This document shows, in pieces, positions 10,823 through 21,185 of a stretch of DNA of 64,000 bases. The position numbers and the translations under genes were made by a program. This DNA comes from Muraenolepis orangiensis (taxonomy: Eukaryota > Chordata > Actinopteri > Gadiformes > Muraenolepididae): contig CM051006.1 of NCBI GenBank assembly GCA_027704905.1, forward strand, positions 9,189,052 to 9,253,051, given 5' to 3'. How positions within the stretch are numbered: position 1 is the stretch's first letter; every line of letters begins with the position of its first letter. Under the pieces are notes generated by a model, which worked only from the letters and a program-made list of their open reading frames with translations, did no database searches and had not been told where the DNA came from.

Positions 10823-10900
10823 ACTTACCTTGTTTGATGCGACGAACGTGGGGACAGATACAATACAGGATAATACAAAACAGCAATCGGTGTTAACCGA

Positions 10901-11489
10901 TTCGCTGTTTTGTATGATCGCTAAACAACAGTCGGATTATATAACATTTGAGATTTGTGGTTAAAAAAAAAGTAAGCCAACAGCAAGTGTGAGTACATGA
11001 CTGTGTGTGTAGAATATATCACGTCCTTCATCTTAGTACAATCGTTTTTGGGCTGTAGTCAATTGATAAAAAATATTTACCTCCATTGACGATGGGCTCT
11101 CCGTATTTTCTCAATTAGTGAGTAAATCAATAAATTCCGTGTGCATTTATATTTATCAGGCCGCTGATCAAGGTAAAGATTTGAGAAGGACAATAAGAGT
11201 CTATGAAAAACAATAAATGGTACAAGCAATTGATTTGCCAAACATTTCATTTGGGGGGGAAGGGGATCGTCTAAATGTAAAGACAAAAGTTCCACAAATA
11301 CCGGTTATACCTAAACTATAATCTCCGCCCCCTCTGGTCGGCATACGACATGTTAAATGCTATGCTAACATGTAAAGAAAGTTGAAGTAAGACTGGAGTA
11401 AGACTTTCTTGTCGTCCAGAGTATAGGCTGATGCCTCGGTATATTTTACCGTAAGTCTAAGAGTTGACAGGAAGTTTTTTTTGTTGTCT
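10901..11489. other. non-coding stretch, no feature recognised
   Basis: AT-rich unique sequence, possibly including the true 5' end of the LINE. No coding exon or repeat family was identified. Confidence 0.5.
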
Positions 11490-11661
11490 GTTAGATTAGA
11501 TTAGATTCAAATTGATTGTCAAGTACAGTTACATCGAAAGGAATTTGGCATCTAACCAGAGTGCAAATGTTGCAGTAAAGTGCATGGTAATATATAATTA
11601 ACAGTTGTTGAATAATATGTAACATTATAGAGTAGGTTCGAGATATGTGCAGAATTATAGG

Positions 11662-11695
<34 letters not shown>

Positions 11696-12600
11696 CAAGG
11701 TAAGTATACAAGTATAAACAGGTAGTGAGCAGGAGTATGCAGTTGTATCAAAAGATAAATATATATAAATGTATATACATATATATAGGTATGTAAACAA
11801 TAAATATGTAAACAATAAATATGTAAACTATAAATATGTAATCTATAAATATGTAATCTATAAATATGTAATCTAGAGGTAGGGAGTTATGATACAGTGC
11901 AAGGCCGTTGAAGACATTGATGGTAAAAGGTACAGAGGGGGGGGGGGGCTGTCATCGTGGAGTTCAGAGAGATGACTGCTGGGGGGTAGAAGCTGATCCT
12001 AAGCCTGCTTTACTTGGAAAAAAGGTTTCTATTGCAAAAAACAGTGCATGGTTGGGGTGAGAGGAGTCTTTCACTATTTGTTGTGCCTTCCTCAGACACC
12101 GTTTGTGGTCAGTAGTGTTTATTGCAGGAAGGGGTAATCCAACAAAGCATTGGGCGGCTTTCACCACTCTCTGCAGCGCTTTCCGGTCGAAAACAGTGCA
12201 GTTGCTGTACCACACTTTGATGCAGTTGGTGAGGATACTTTCGATGGAAGCTGGAGACAGTTCTCCGCCCAGTTGATGAGGATGGGTGCGTGTGCGCCAG
12301 CTCTGGTCTTCCTGAAGTCGAAGATGAGCTCCTTGGTCTTCTTGGTGTTAAGGGGCCAGGTTGTTGTCAGCGCATCACGCCACCAGGTGCTGAACCTCCT
12401 CCCTGTAGGCTGCCTCATCGTTGTTCTTGATGAGGCCCACCACCATTGTGTCGTCTGCAAACTTGATGATGGTGTTACCATGGTGTACCATGTACAGGAG
12501 TGCAGTCGTGGGTGAAGAGGGAGTAGAGGAGAGGGCTCAGCACACAGCCCTGGGGGACGCCGGTGTTCAGGGTGAGGGTGGAGGAGGTGAGACTAACCTG
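11490..12600 (-). mobile_element. decayed LINE 3' portion with 3' UTR
   Basis: On the minus strand, frameshifted pieces read LNTKKTKELIFDFRKT (reverse transcriptase thumb region), then NCTVFDRKALQRVVKAAQC, KRCLRKAQQIVKDSSHPNH and a C-terminus. A long 3' UTR follows, ending near 11,500 with ATTGACAATC...TTGAATCTAATCTAATC-type tail bases. The 3' UTR (11,490-11,950) matches pieces at 14,285, 16,735 and 18,020, showing that these are the same family. Internal TA repeats sit at about 11,666-11,694. A pseudogene. Confidence 0.75.
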
Positions 12601-12704
12601 ACTGACTGGGGTCTGTTGGTTCCTATGTATAGAGATAAAGGAGCATTCGCAGCGGTACTGTCGGTGATTCTTAACTTTAAAACACGTGGGAGAAGAAGGG
12701 GAAA

Positions 12705-12726
12705 GTCGACCCCCCCCCCCCCCCCT
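12705..12726. repeat. poly(C) run
   Basis: About 18 consecutive C bases; a likely sequencing weak point and G-quadruplex-prone on the minus strand. Confidence 0.8.
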
Positions 12727-12867
12727 CCTTGAATGGGGAAACGCAAACTAAGGTTTTTTTGGCGAGCGCCCAGGTTTAGGATTAAGAGCTGGAAGCGAGC
12801 GGCGAGGAGAGCTAACGAGGAACACCTGCAGCCAATCAAAACCTTCCCTATACGTGCTAGAAGCCAG

Positions 12868-13166
12868 GTGTGTGTGTGCGTGTGTTTGTGTGTGTGTGTG
12901 TGTGCGTGTGTGTGCATGTGTCCGTCCGTGCGCGTGTGTGTGTGTGCGTGCGTGCTTGCGTAAGTGTGTGTGCGTTTGTGCGTGTGTGTGTGTGTGTGGG
13001 GGGGGGGGGGAATGCTGGCAGTGAAGCCTGTGGAACAAACCAATAGGGCACAATTACACGCTGCATTAAAACATTAAAAGCCACCTGAATGAACGCCAGG
13101 ATGAAGATGGAGGATATGAGGGGATTTACATGTAGCGCTGGCGCACCGGTGTAGCTATCTGGAGTT

Positions 13167-13211
<45 letters not shown>

Positions 13212-13297
13212 ACATGTCTGTGTGTGTGTGCACTGTTGTGTGTGCACTGGTGTAGCTGTCTAGAGTTCCTCTGTGTGTATGGGTGTGTGTGTATGTA

Positions 13298-13335
<38 letters not shown>

Positions 13336-13378
13336 TGGGTGTGTGTATATGTGTATGTGTGTGTGTGTGTGTGTGTGC
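12868..13378. repeat. compound GT-rich repeat block
   Basis: Two GT-dominated tracts (about 12,868-13,005 and 13,168-13,378) with GCGT, GTAT and GGTG interruptions. They are separated by about 160 nt of unique sequence with no exon recognised. Confidence 0.85.
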
Positions 13379-14284
13379 ATGATTAAAACTGAAGTCTTTA
13401 CTCCACACACACAGAGACTCATGCTTTGCTTATCAGCGGCATTGTTTTAAGATTGTTTCAAGGCAAAGAATAGAAACCAAAAGTGATTTATAAAACACAT
13501 CTATTTTTTTTATTTAGGTGAACCCAATACACCGAGATGAAAGATTTCCCTTTCCAATTCGTGCCTCGTCGTATATGTGTGAATGGCATTGATCTGTATC
13601 TAAATCAATGTTTTGAACTGTTGCCTAATCGCTGTATATCATCGGTTTGATCTCCAAATCAGAACTGCTAAAAACAATCCGATTTTTCCATCGGCGTGCG
13701 TGCGTGTGTGTGTGTGTGTGACTCACACAAGGTGTGTCTATAGCCTCCAGACTGCATGCTACAAGTTATCTTGAAACACACACACACACACACAGGTTTA
13801 GGGCCCTTCGAGTACGTTCTCGAGTATTCACGCCATGTCACGCCGTGTCAAATCATAAATCATAATCATATTGACACATAACACCTGTGTGTGGTTTTCT
13901 TTTATGCATTTGTCATCATTAATATTGCTCTACTAATGAACAGAGGGATCATGGAACATGCCGGTGCGGTAAATCTGCCGTATTTGTCAATAATCAACTG
14001 ACAAAAACGTGTTCCCTTTGTGATCTATAAGTATTGGCAATTTATTTTTATGTCACCTGGTTAGGCATGTTTTATTTGTATTGAACCAGCTTGATAACTA
14101 TTGTACTAAGTGCTATTCACGTCAAGCCTGGAAGCCTGTGTGTGTGTGTGTGTGTGTGCATTAACACGACCTGAGCTGACCTCGTGTTTGGTTTCAGATC
14201 CGCTATTGTGAGCCGTTGACAAAAAGACAACCGTGACCACGCATGACCGTGAGTGAGTGGGATCCCCATCCGCTTATAGAACAA
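13379..14284. other. non-coding stretch
   Basis: Unique AT-rich sequence with short GT and CA runs near 13,700, 13,776 and 14,138. No gene or element was recognised. Confidence 0.6.
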
Positions 14285-14722
14285 ACCTACAGTGTATAAC
14301 TCCCTACCCCTACCTACAGTTGACTTATTGTTTACATACCTGTATGATAGACACGTTTACTTAACTTACCGTATATATATATATATATATTCATCTACAA
14401 CTGTTGATATAACTACACACCCCTGCTTACTACCTACTGTATATACATTTATATATATTTATCTTGCGTTGATACAACTGCATACCCCTGCTCACTACCT
14501 GTTTACACTTGTATACTTACCTCGTATATATATATATATCTCCTACCTACTCTATAAGTTATTTTATACCTGTTTTAGTAGTCATTTTGTTAGTAGACTG
14601 CTTATTTAACCCCTGTAAATGGTACATTACCATGCACAGCATTTGCACTCTGGTTAGATGCCAAATTATTTCCGCTGTACTGTACTTCACAATAAATTAG
14701 AGTCTAATCGAATCGAATCTAA
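14285..14722 (+). mobile_element. LINE 3' UTR fragment (same family as 11,490)
   Basis: Plus-strand copy of the tail: GTGTATAACTCCCTACCCCT, TATA-rich stretches, CATTTGCACTCTGGTTAGAT, then CAATAAATTAGAGTCTAATC. Only the 3' UTR is retained. Confidence 0.7.
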
Positions 14723-15169
14723 TATATCATATATATTGTTTGTTTTTAGCCTTTCATTCTCTTCTGTTTATTGTGATTCCCCGCAACCATGCATGAAGTC
14801 ACTTTCCTCACCGAGTCACTTTCCTCGTTTGTATGTGCAAATATATACTCGTATAATAAATGATACAATAAAAATAAGTCTTGGTAAGATTCCCTCCCAG
14901 GTGGAATAAGTGTTTTCTACAAGCCTGTTTGGTTTGACTTACTGCAGGTGAGTCCCTGACTGTCCAACCCCTATCTCCCTCTTTCACTCTCTCAGCTCAG
15001 GCATAAAGTGAAAGGGTTTCCCTTTTCCAAAGTACAGAACAAGTTCAAACAGTCATGACACAGTCAAGAGGGACACCCGCCTCTCTCTCTCTTTTTATAT
15101 CCTCCTTTTACAGCCATTCATAATAATGTGAACTATATGCAGCACCCGCCCAAACACACACACACTTGA

Positions 15170-15525
15170 CATATCTCCATGGTGACAAACACATATCTTC
15201 TTAAGGTGTGTGTGTGTGTGTGTGTGTGTGTAAGTGCATGCGTGCATTTTTTTTTTCTTCTCTCTCCACCTTTCCCCTCAGCAATGGCGCCATGACAACC
15301 ACGGGGCAGATAAGCAAGGGGGGAGGGGGGGGCATCCCTCCGCACGGGCCTCTCCTGTCGCCCTGGCAACGGGAGATGACAAACATTGGCCCCATTGGGA
15401 GAACCGCGAGGAGCCCGCATTCCAGCGGATCTCCCAGGTTTTCGGCAGCCAGCCGAGCAGCCCCCCCCCCCCCCCCCCTGCCTGCCATGCTTGTTGACAC
15501 CGTCGCCATGGCGATACCTGTCGAG
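15170..15525. promoter_or_regulatory. candidate regulatory island with RFX X-box-like motifs
   Basis: Motif-rich, GC-richer block holding four X-box-like motifs: CTCCATGGTGACAAAC (about 15,175), GGCGCCATGACAACC (about 15,287), CCCTGGCAACGGG (about 15,360) and GTCGCCATGGCGATAC (about 15,502). An AGATAAG GATA-like site is near 15,309. A GT run (about 15,206-15,230) and a C run (about 15,462-15,478) interrupt it. No coding exon is supported. The role is inferred from motifs only. Confidence 0.3.
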
Positions 15526-15729
15526 CGGCGTTTTAAGTGTTTGTTTTCTTTTCTTCTGTTCTCTTTTCTTCCCTCCTCCCTCCTCCTCCTCTCTCTCCTT
15601 GTGTTGTTGTTGCCCGTGTGTAAAAAAGACTTGATTTAGCTCAAGGTGAGTCAGGCACCCCACTGACGAGCGCGATGTGCGTGTGCTGACGTGGGAAACC
15701 CTTAGCACACCTTAAATTAGACACGGAGG

Positions 15730-15758
15730 AGGAGGAGGAGGAGGAGGTGGAGGAGGAC
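15730..15758. repeat. (GAG)n trinucleotide run
   Basis: A short GGA/GAG repeat in otherwise non-coding sequence. Confidence 0.7.
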
Positions 15759-16444
15759 ACACCTGAACCGGGGTTATACCTTGACGATGACCGAACGAAT
15801 GAATGGATGGATGGATGGGGGAGGACTGAGTGGGTGTTTATGTGCGTCATCCATTCATAAACGCATGAATGAATGACCGTATAACAACACGACTGAATAC
15901 AATGCCCATTCAGTGAGAGGTTCCCCTCTTACTGCAAGGGTGGCGTGAAGCAAGAATTTGAGCGTAGATTCAAGGTGATTTTTTTTGGTTATAATAACGG
16001 CTGTCGTGACCCGTATGGAGTTTGCTGCTGAGATAAACCAGCAACAGAACGTTGTTCCCTTTCGCTGGAAGACTGCCTAAGTCTAACATCATATGTTTCC
16101 CATTTTACAAATGCTAAGATATTTGATAGAGAAGGAGCCAATATAGAAAAACAAATAAGAAAAAGATAAAGAATTGCTGCCTTACAGTGCCAATTGTAAA
16201 GAGAGGTTACGTTTTTTAATCTTGATTTCATAATTGGAAAGAAGAAATATATATATATTTTGTTTTAAATGTTGGCTGGTCGTTATGATGATTATTCGCT
16301 GACTGAATGGGGACACAGCAGCTGTCAGGATGAGCACGAGCGCTCGCTTCAGACACACGTGGTATTGCGTTAGCCGCCAGGGGGCGCCCAAGAGCGACGG
16401 AGCTTTTCAAATGAAAGCCCCTGCGCCTAACCTAACGTAACCAA

Positions 16445-16680
16445 GATATTTGTATTTGCCATTTGTAACATACAAGTATAACAACTACATAAGTACATAG
16501 GTGTGCTTAGTCCCCATTCCATCCCGCAGTATAAATCTCCAAAACAACACCATAAAAATAAAAATAATATATACAATAAAAAATAAACAAAAAAAAAGAG
16601 CAGCAAAGTGACTGTTAAATGATATGTGATGTAATGTTTTTTTGCTTGTTTTTTGTTTATATATAAGTAACCTTGCTATA
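16445..16680 (-). repeat. LINE 3'-end copy, TACTCCCC/AGATTCAAG family
   Basis: Diverged copy carrying TTTGTATTTGCCATTTGTAA and CCATTCCATCCCGCAGTAT. The family consensus elsewhere in the window is CAAGATTCAAGATG, TTTGCCATTTGCAAC, ACAATGGAATGCTTACTCCC and CCTCCCGCAGTATGAATTTC. The orientation is inferred from AATAAA-like sequence on the minus strand. Confidence 0.55.
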
Positions 16681-16734
16681 TCCATAATGCTGATGTGGAC
16701 ATCCATACCATACGAACCCTGTAGATTACATTAC

Positions 16735-17345
16735 ATTACATTAGATTAATTTAATTGTCATTTCACAGCACAGCAAGTACAGTACAGTACAGTACAGTAC
16801 AGTACAGTACAGTACAGTACAGTACAGCACAGTACAGTACAGTACAGTACAGTACAGCACAGTACAGTACAGTACAGTACAGTACAGCACAGTACAGTAC
16901 AGTACAGCACAGTACAGTACAGTACAGTACAGTACAGTACAGTACAGCACAGTACAGTACAGCACAGTACAGTACAGTACAGTACAGCACAGTACAGTAC
17001 AGTACAGCACAGTACAGTACAGTACAGTACAGTACAGTACAGCGAAAAAAAATTAGCGTCTAACCAGAGTGCAAATGTTACAGTAAAGTTCATGGTAATA
17101 TACAATGTACAAGTGGTTAAATAAGAGGTATAAAAACAGGTATAAAATAACTTGTAGAGTAGGTATGAGATATGTGCAGAATTATATGTATATATATATA
17201 TATACAGGTAAGCATACAAGTATTCAACAGGTAGTGAGCAGGGGTATGCAGTTATATCAACAGTTGAAGATTAATACAGTATATATACGGTAAGTACAGT
17301 AAAAACATGTACATGGCTATCATACAGGTATGTAAACAACAAATA
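16735..17345 (-). mobile_element. LINE 3' UTR copy with internal repeat expansion
   Basis: A minus-strand copy of the 11,490-type 3' UTR: AGATTAATTTAATTGTCATT, then ACCAGAGTGCAAATGTTACA, GAGATATGTGCAGAATTATA and GGTAGTGAGCAGGGGTATGC. It is split by a pentanucleotide array, listed separately. Confidence 0.7.
16775..17043. repeat. pentanucleotide (AGTAC/AGCAC)n array
   Basis: About 54 units of ACAGT with scattered ACAGC variants. The related element at 18,070 has only AAGTACAGTACAGCG at the same point, so the array grew inside the LINE tail. Confidence 0.95.
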
Positions 17346-18019
17346 GGTCATCACTGTGAGAACAGTGTTTTTCAAATGAGTATTTTCACTGGGGGGGGGG
17401 GGTGGGGGGGGAGGACGGTATAACGTAAACACCACTGACACCTCCACCTGCTGATGCATGGCTGTATACGCGTCTTTTAGACCACCTTTTATGTGCCTCT
17501 GATGATGCACTGACACATAACCAACGCTAGGTGTCACCACATAGCTTCAAATCAACGGCGACTGCAGCTCTACTACCTTAGGAATGAAGGGCATGTCCAC
17601 ACGTGATGAGTTGGGAAACAGATTTAGGTCCGATTGGGTTCATGTACAGGTGACTAACGTTAAGTGTGGGCTACATCTAATGATGTATAACGAATATACG
17701 AATACTATTCCTGCTAAGCCTAATCGGCCTAAAGGATGTCACAAAATACAAGAAATGGCCTACAGTAAGATTTTAGATTCCTAAATGAATAACAGTTGAA
17801 ATTAGGGTTTGGTAGAAGACTAGACAAGAAGTTCCCTTTGTATGTTGGCATGGTTCCCCATGTATTAGCTGCTTACATAACGATTTGAACGAGGTTGGCA
17901 CCACCTTGTGAGAAAAAAAGCCTCGAAAAGCCTCCTACATATAGGCCTACTGAGATGTGGTGGGAGGGGAAAATAATAAAAATTAAAGACAAAACCTGCT
18001 CATGCAGAATTTAATTCAG

Positions 18020-18290
18020 TTCACTATTCAGTTAGATTAGATTCAAAATTGTATTGTCATTGCATGGCAGCACAAGTACAGTACAGCGAAAATAAGTTGG
18101 CATCCAACCGGAGTTCAAATGTTACAGTAAAGAACAGTGGTTCATAGGATCATAGGATGTAAAAACGGTCTACTAGGTATAGAAACAGGTATAACATAAC
18201 TTATAGAGTAGGTATGAGATATGTGCAGATATAGGTATATATATATATATATGCACAGGTAAGTATACAAGTATCAACAGGAATAGTACT
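18020..18290 (-). mobile_element. LINE 3' UTR fragment (same family as 11,490)
   Basis: Carries GATTAGATTCAAAATTGTAT at one end, then AAGTACAGTACAGCG, GGAGTTCAAATGTTACAG and GAGTAGGTATGAGATATGTG. Only the 3' UTR remains. Confidence 0.7.
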
Positions 18291-18399
18291 CACTGTTGAT
18301 CTCCCCAGCCAAGAGGGAATAAACCGGTTTATTGAATAGAGTTTGTAGTTGTTTGCAAGCAGAGCAGATGGTACATGCTAGCACTCCCTGTGTGTGTTG

Positions 18400-18448
<49 letters not shown>

Positions 18449-18623
18449 GGTGTGTGTTGGTGTGTGTGTGTGTGTGGCTGGTTTAATCTGTGTGTCCTTT
18501 ATTACCAAAGACCCACAGGTGTGCAGACTCACCCAGCAGCCCCAGACGGACTGGGGGCCAGGTGAGGTTATACTTCAACCAGCCACCACACACACACACA
18601 CACACATACACACACGCACACGC

Positions 18624-18699
<76 letters not shown>

Positions 18700-18725
18700 A
18701 AACACACACATACACACACACACTT
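18400..18725. repeat. GT tract and CA tract in inverted arrangement
   Basis: A GT run (about 18,407-18,475) and a CA run (about 18,587-18,722) are separated by about 110 nt. The two could pair as a long imperfect hairpin. Confidence 0.85.
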
Positions 18726-19014
18726 CACACACGTTGCTTAGGATAAAATCCTCTAAATATAATCTTCGCTCAAAGTCCCTAAATGTGTTGCAAATAGGTG
18801 GTTTTCCATATTTTGGTTTCCGAATGTGTATTATTATTACTATTATTATTATTATTGTATTATATGACTATGATGTTGGTGGTTTTCGGTGTGGATGTTG
18901 TTGTTGTTGATGTCACAGCATCATGACAGATGACTCAACAGGCTACCGTGGCACTGCGAGGCAGCTGACAGTGTCCTACAGTAATTGATATTGTCTGGCT
19001 GGTGCAGCTGCGCC

Positions 19015-19195
19015 ACCCTCCTCCCCTCCTCCCCCTCCTCTTCCTCCCCCTCTCCTTCCCCCTCCTCTTCTTCCTCCTCCTCCTCTTCGTCCTCCTCCTC
19101 CTCTTCCTCTTCCTCCTCCCGCTCCTCCTCTTCTTCCTCCTCCTTCTTCCTCTTCCTCTTCCCCCTCTTCCTCCTTCGTCTCCTCCCCCCACCAC
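19015..19195. repeat. polypyrimidine (TCC/TTC)n tract
   Basis: About 180 bases of almost pure pyrimidine on the plus strand, rich in TCC and TTC. Triplex-prone. The arginine- and serine-rich frames across it are repeat artefacts. Confidence 0.85.
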
Positions 19196-20001
19196 CACCC
19201 CGTCTGGGCGACTATTCTCCACCAGCCATTACACAAACCATGGCACTATTGCTGCTGAGATATGCTTCTAATGAGGAACAGTGAGTCACTCGAAAAACAC
19301 CCGAGATCCATACTTGATATTTATATAAGACAAGCTCCGCCCCTCCCCAAACACCCCTCCCCCCTCCCTCCCAATAACACAGACAGTTGTGAGGAATCCT
19401 GTTGAACATTGAGTAAATCATCCACTTAAATACATTTCTCTTTGGGTTTGAGCTACTCAGCAGTCGAAAAATGCTGACATAATTTGAGCCTTCAAAACGA
19501 CTGCCGTATGCTGCAGTGTTGGCAATGGTGGCTGTATGGGCTTTACACGCGTAAAGACACAGGCCTCCGTTTTAAACGGTGTACAATATTCAAAATGTAC
19601 AATGTTTAAAAAAAGGATAATACACACATATATAGAGCTCATCATGTGATTATGCATCGATCGTCGTCGTGTCCTCTTGCAGTCAGTCCTCCACAGTATT
19701 ATGTTATGCATGTTTCATGCATGCGTTAATATAGGCTCCTGTTTATTAATTATCAATATGCATGAAGAAGTGAGGCGTGACGTGAGACGGGGGAAATCTA
19801 GCTGAATACAGCGACGTCACTTCCGCAAAAGCCAAGTGTGTGACACAACACGACATACCTTTTCATTAATATGTTACATTGAAACCAATAGTATTATGGC
19901 GTTTGTTTAACCCACCTGAAGGAACGAAAATGATGGACAGGGGTTTAACGCTAACGCTACTCTGTGGCGTGTTAACCCGTGGAGTTAGTTAGCTATTGTG
20001 T

Positions 20002-20050
20002 TAGCTAGTAGTTCCTCGGTAAACGCCGTTTACCGAGGAACTACTAGCTA
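20002..20050. repeat. near-perfect palindrome, 24-bp arms
   Basis: Positions 20,002-20,025 are the exact reverse complement of 20,027-20,050, with a single C between them. It can form a cruciform. Confidence 0.9.
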
Positions 20051-20158
20051 GGGCAGAAACCTCTGTCCTGCACAACTACAGCGCCTATAGGCTAATGGGT
20101 GGTGGGGTGAGATGATGGAGCCGGGAGGATTTTGAGGTACCGTTTGGCTGAATGACTC

Positions 20159-20163
<5 letters not shown>

Positions 20164-20246
<83 letters not shown>
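20164..20246. repeat. (GA)n microsatellite
   Basis: About 41 GA dinucleotides without interruption. Confidence 0.95.
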
Positions 20247-20249
<3 letters not shown>

Positions 20250-20489
20250 TGTGAATATGTTTCACTGGATGTTTTCTCTCACACGTTAGCGTAGGCCTAG
20301 GCTACATCTCGTTGTTTTGATTCCAGCACTTAATAACACGGCTGCGCGAAAGAGAACGTTCGCGTTTACGTTTTGTTCTATAGGCCTCCTCTCCTCTACA
20401 CACACACACACACACCTTCACACACACAAACGCACGCACACACACACGCACACACGTCAATAATAAGGTAATCGTAAGTCTCCCTGTTG

Positions 20490-20720
20490 TAGCGCCGCTA
20501 TCGATCGGGGCCCCTTTAATTAAGCCTGGCGGGCCGATCCGCCGGAAACGCCGCGTCCCCGTGGCCCGGGATTCGCTCTCGCCGACAATTAATGAGGGCC
20601 CCTCCGGCCCGTCTTACGCTGCCGCGAGCGGTGAGACAAATGGGCACGAAGCCGTAATGGCCGCGCTGCTTGGCGCCATGTTGTTAGTTATGTGAGTGAC
20701 AGGATGATGGAGACCCGGCG
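20490..20720. promoter_or_regulatory. CpG-rich non-repetitive island, candidate CNE or promoter
   Basis: GC-rich, CpG-dense sequence (for example GGCGGGCCGATCCGCCGGA) with TTTAATTAAG and ACAATTAATGAG homeodomain-like cores, flanked by AT-rich and simple-repeat sequence. It also has GGCGCCATGTTG. No open exon was recognised. A promoter of a non-coding transcript or a conserved enhancer are both possible. Confidence 0.35.
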
Positions 20721-20867
20721 CGACGGAGCCTCGGGACTCGGGAAACATCTATCTATTAAAAAGAAAATGATTTACCGGTTCGCCCCTTTACACATCGGTC
20801 CGTGACAACCAGAGAAAGTGGCTTCGTAACTAGTGGTATAGGCCCACGACGAAAAGTGGATTTTAGA

Positions 20868-20952
20868 ATTCAAGACTTGAATGGAATGCTTACTCCCCAT
20901 TCCCCATCCCCATTATATCCTGCAGTATGAATTATACACAACAATAATGTCA
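20868..20952 (-). repeat. LINE 3'-end copy, TACTCCCC/AGATTCAAG family
   Basis: A short copy with AATGGAATGCTTACTCCCC and TCCTGCAGTATGAATTATAC. Confidence 0.6.
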
Positions 20953-21185
20953 TTCCTGAGAAGGGATGATTGATCGATAATATGGTGCATTTGGCCGCTG
21001 GTGCCAAAACACATTTCTAAAGTGACCATGGTGCTCGTAGTTCAACATAACAATAACAAAATGCTCACTTTAACATGATGGGCCTACTTTGTCTTGATTC
21101 CTAACCAGGACATTGGCAACTGGCTAGCTACAGGCTACCTTAGACATTCACTTTGATTGAAATGTGATATTTCATTTTCTAGTAA

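Larger units (their letters stand above)
6321..10900 (-). mobile_element. near full-length L2-clade-like LINE
   Basis: A non-LTR retrotransposon on the minus strand. ORF1 (10,822-10,034) and ORF2 (10,030-6,839) are both open, followed by a 3' UTR of about 500 nt ending in GGGCTATACAAATAAAATTG and a short (ACTTG)n tail at 6,321-6,343. The 5' boundary is uncertain, probably within 10,830-10,950; no convincing target-site duplication is seen. Intact ORFs suggest a young insertion. The clade assignment rests on ORF1 having an esterase domain and on the ORF2 C-terminal style. Activity is inferred, not shown. Confidence 0.85.

Noticed and set aside
12567..13422. Long His/Thr-rich and Cys/Val-rich open frames on both strands
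   Set aside because: They are translations of GT/CA repeats. The same pattern recurs at every GT/CA tract in the window, and none has a start context, domain or splice logic.
17584..17784. 66-residue ORF with mixed composition
   Set aside because: No similarity, no splice signals of note, and the region is between LINE tails.
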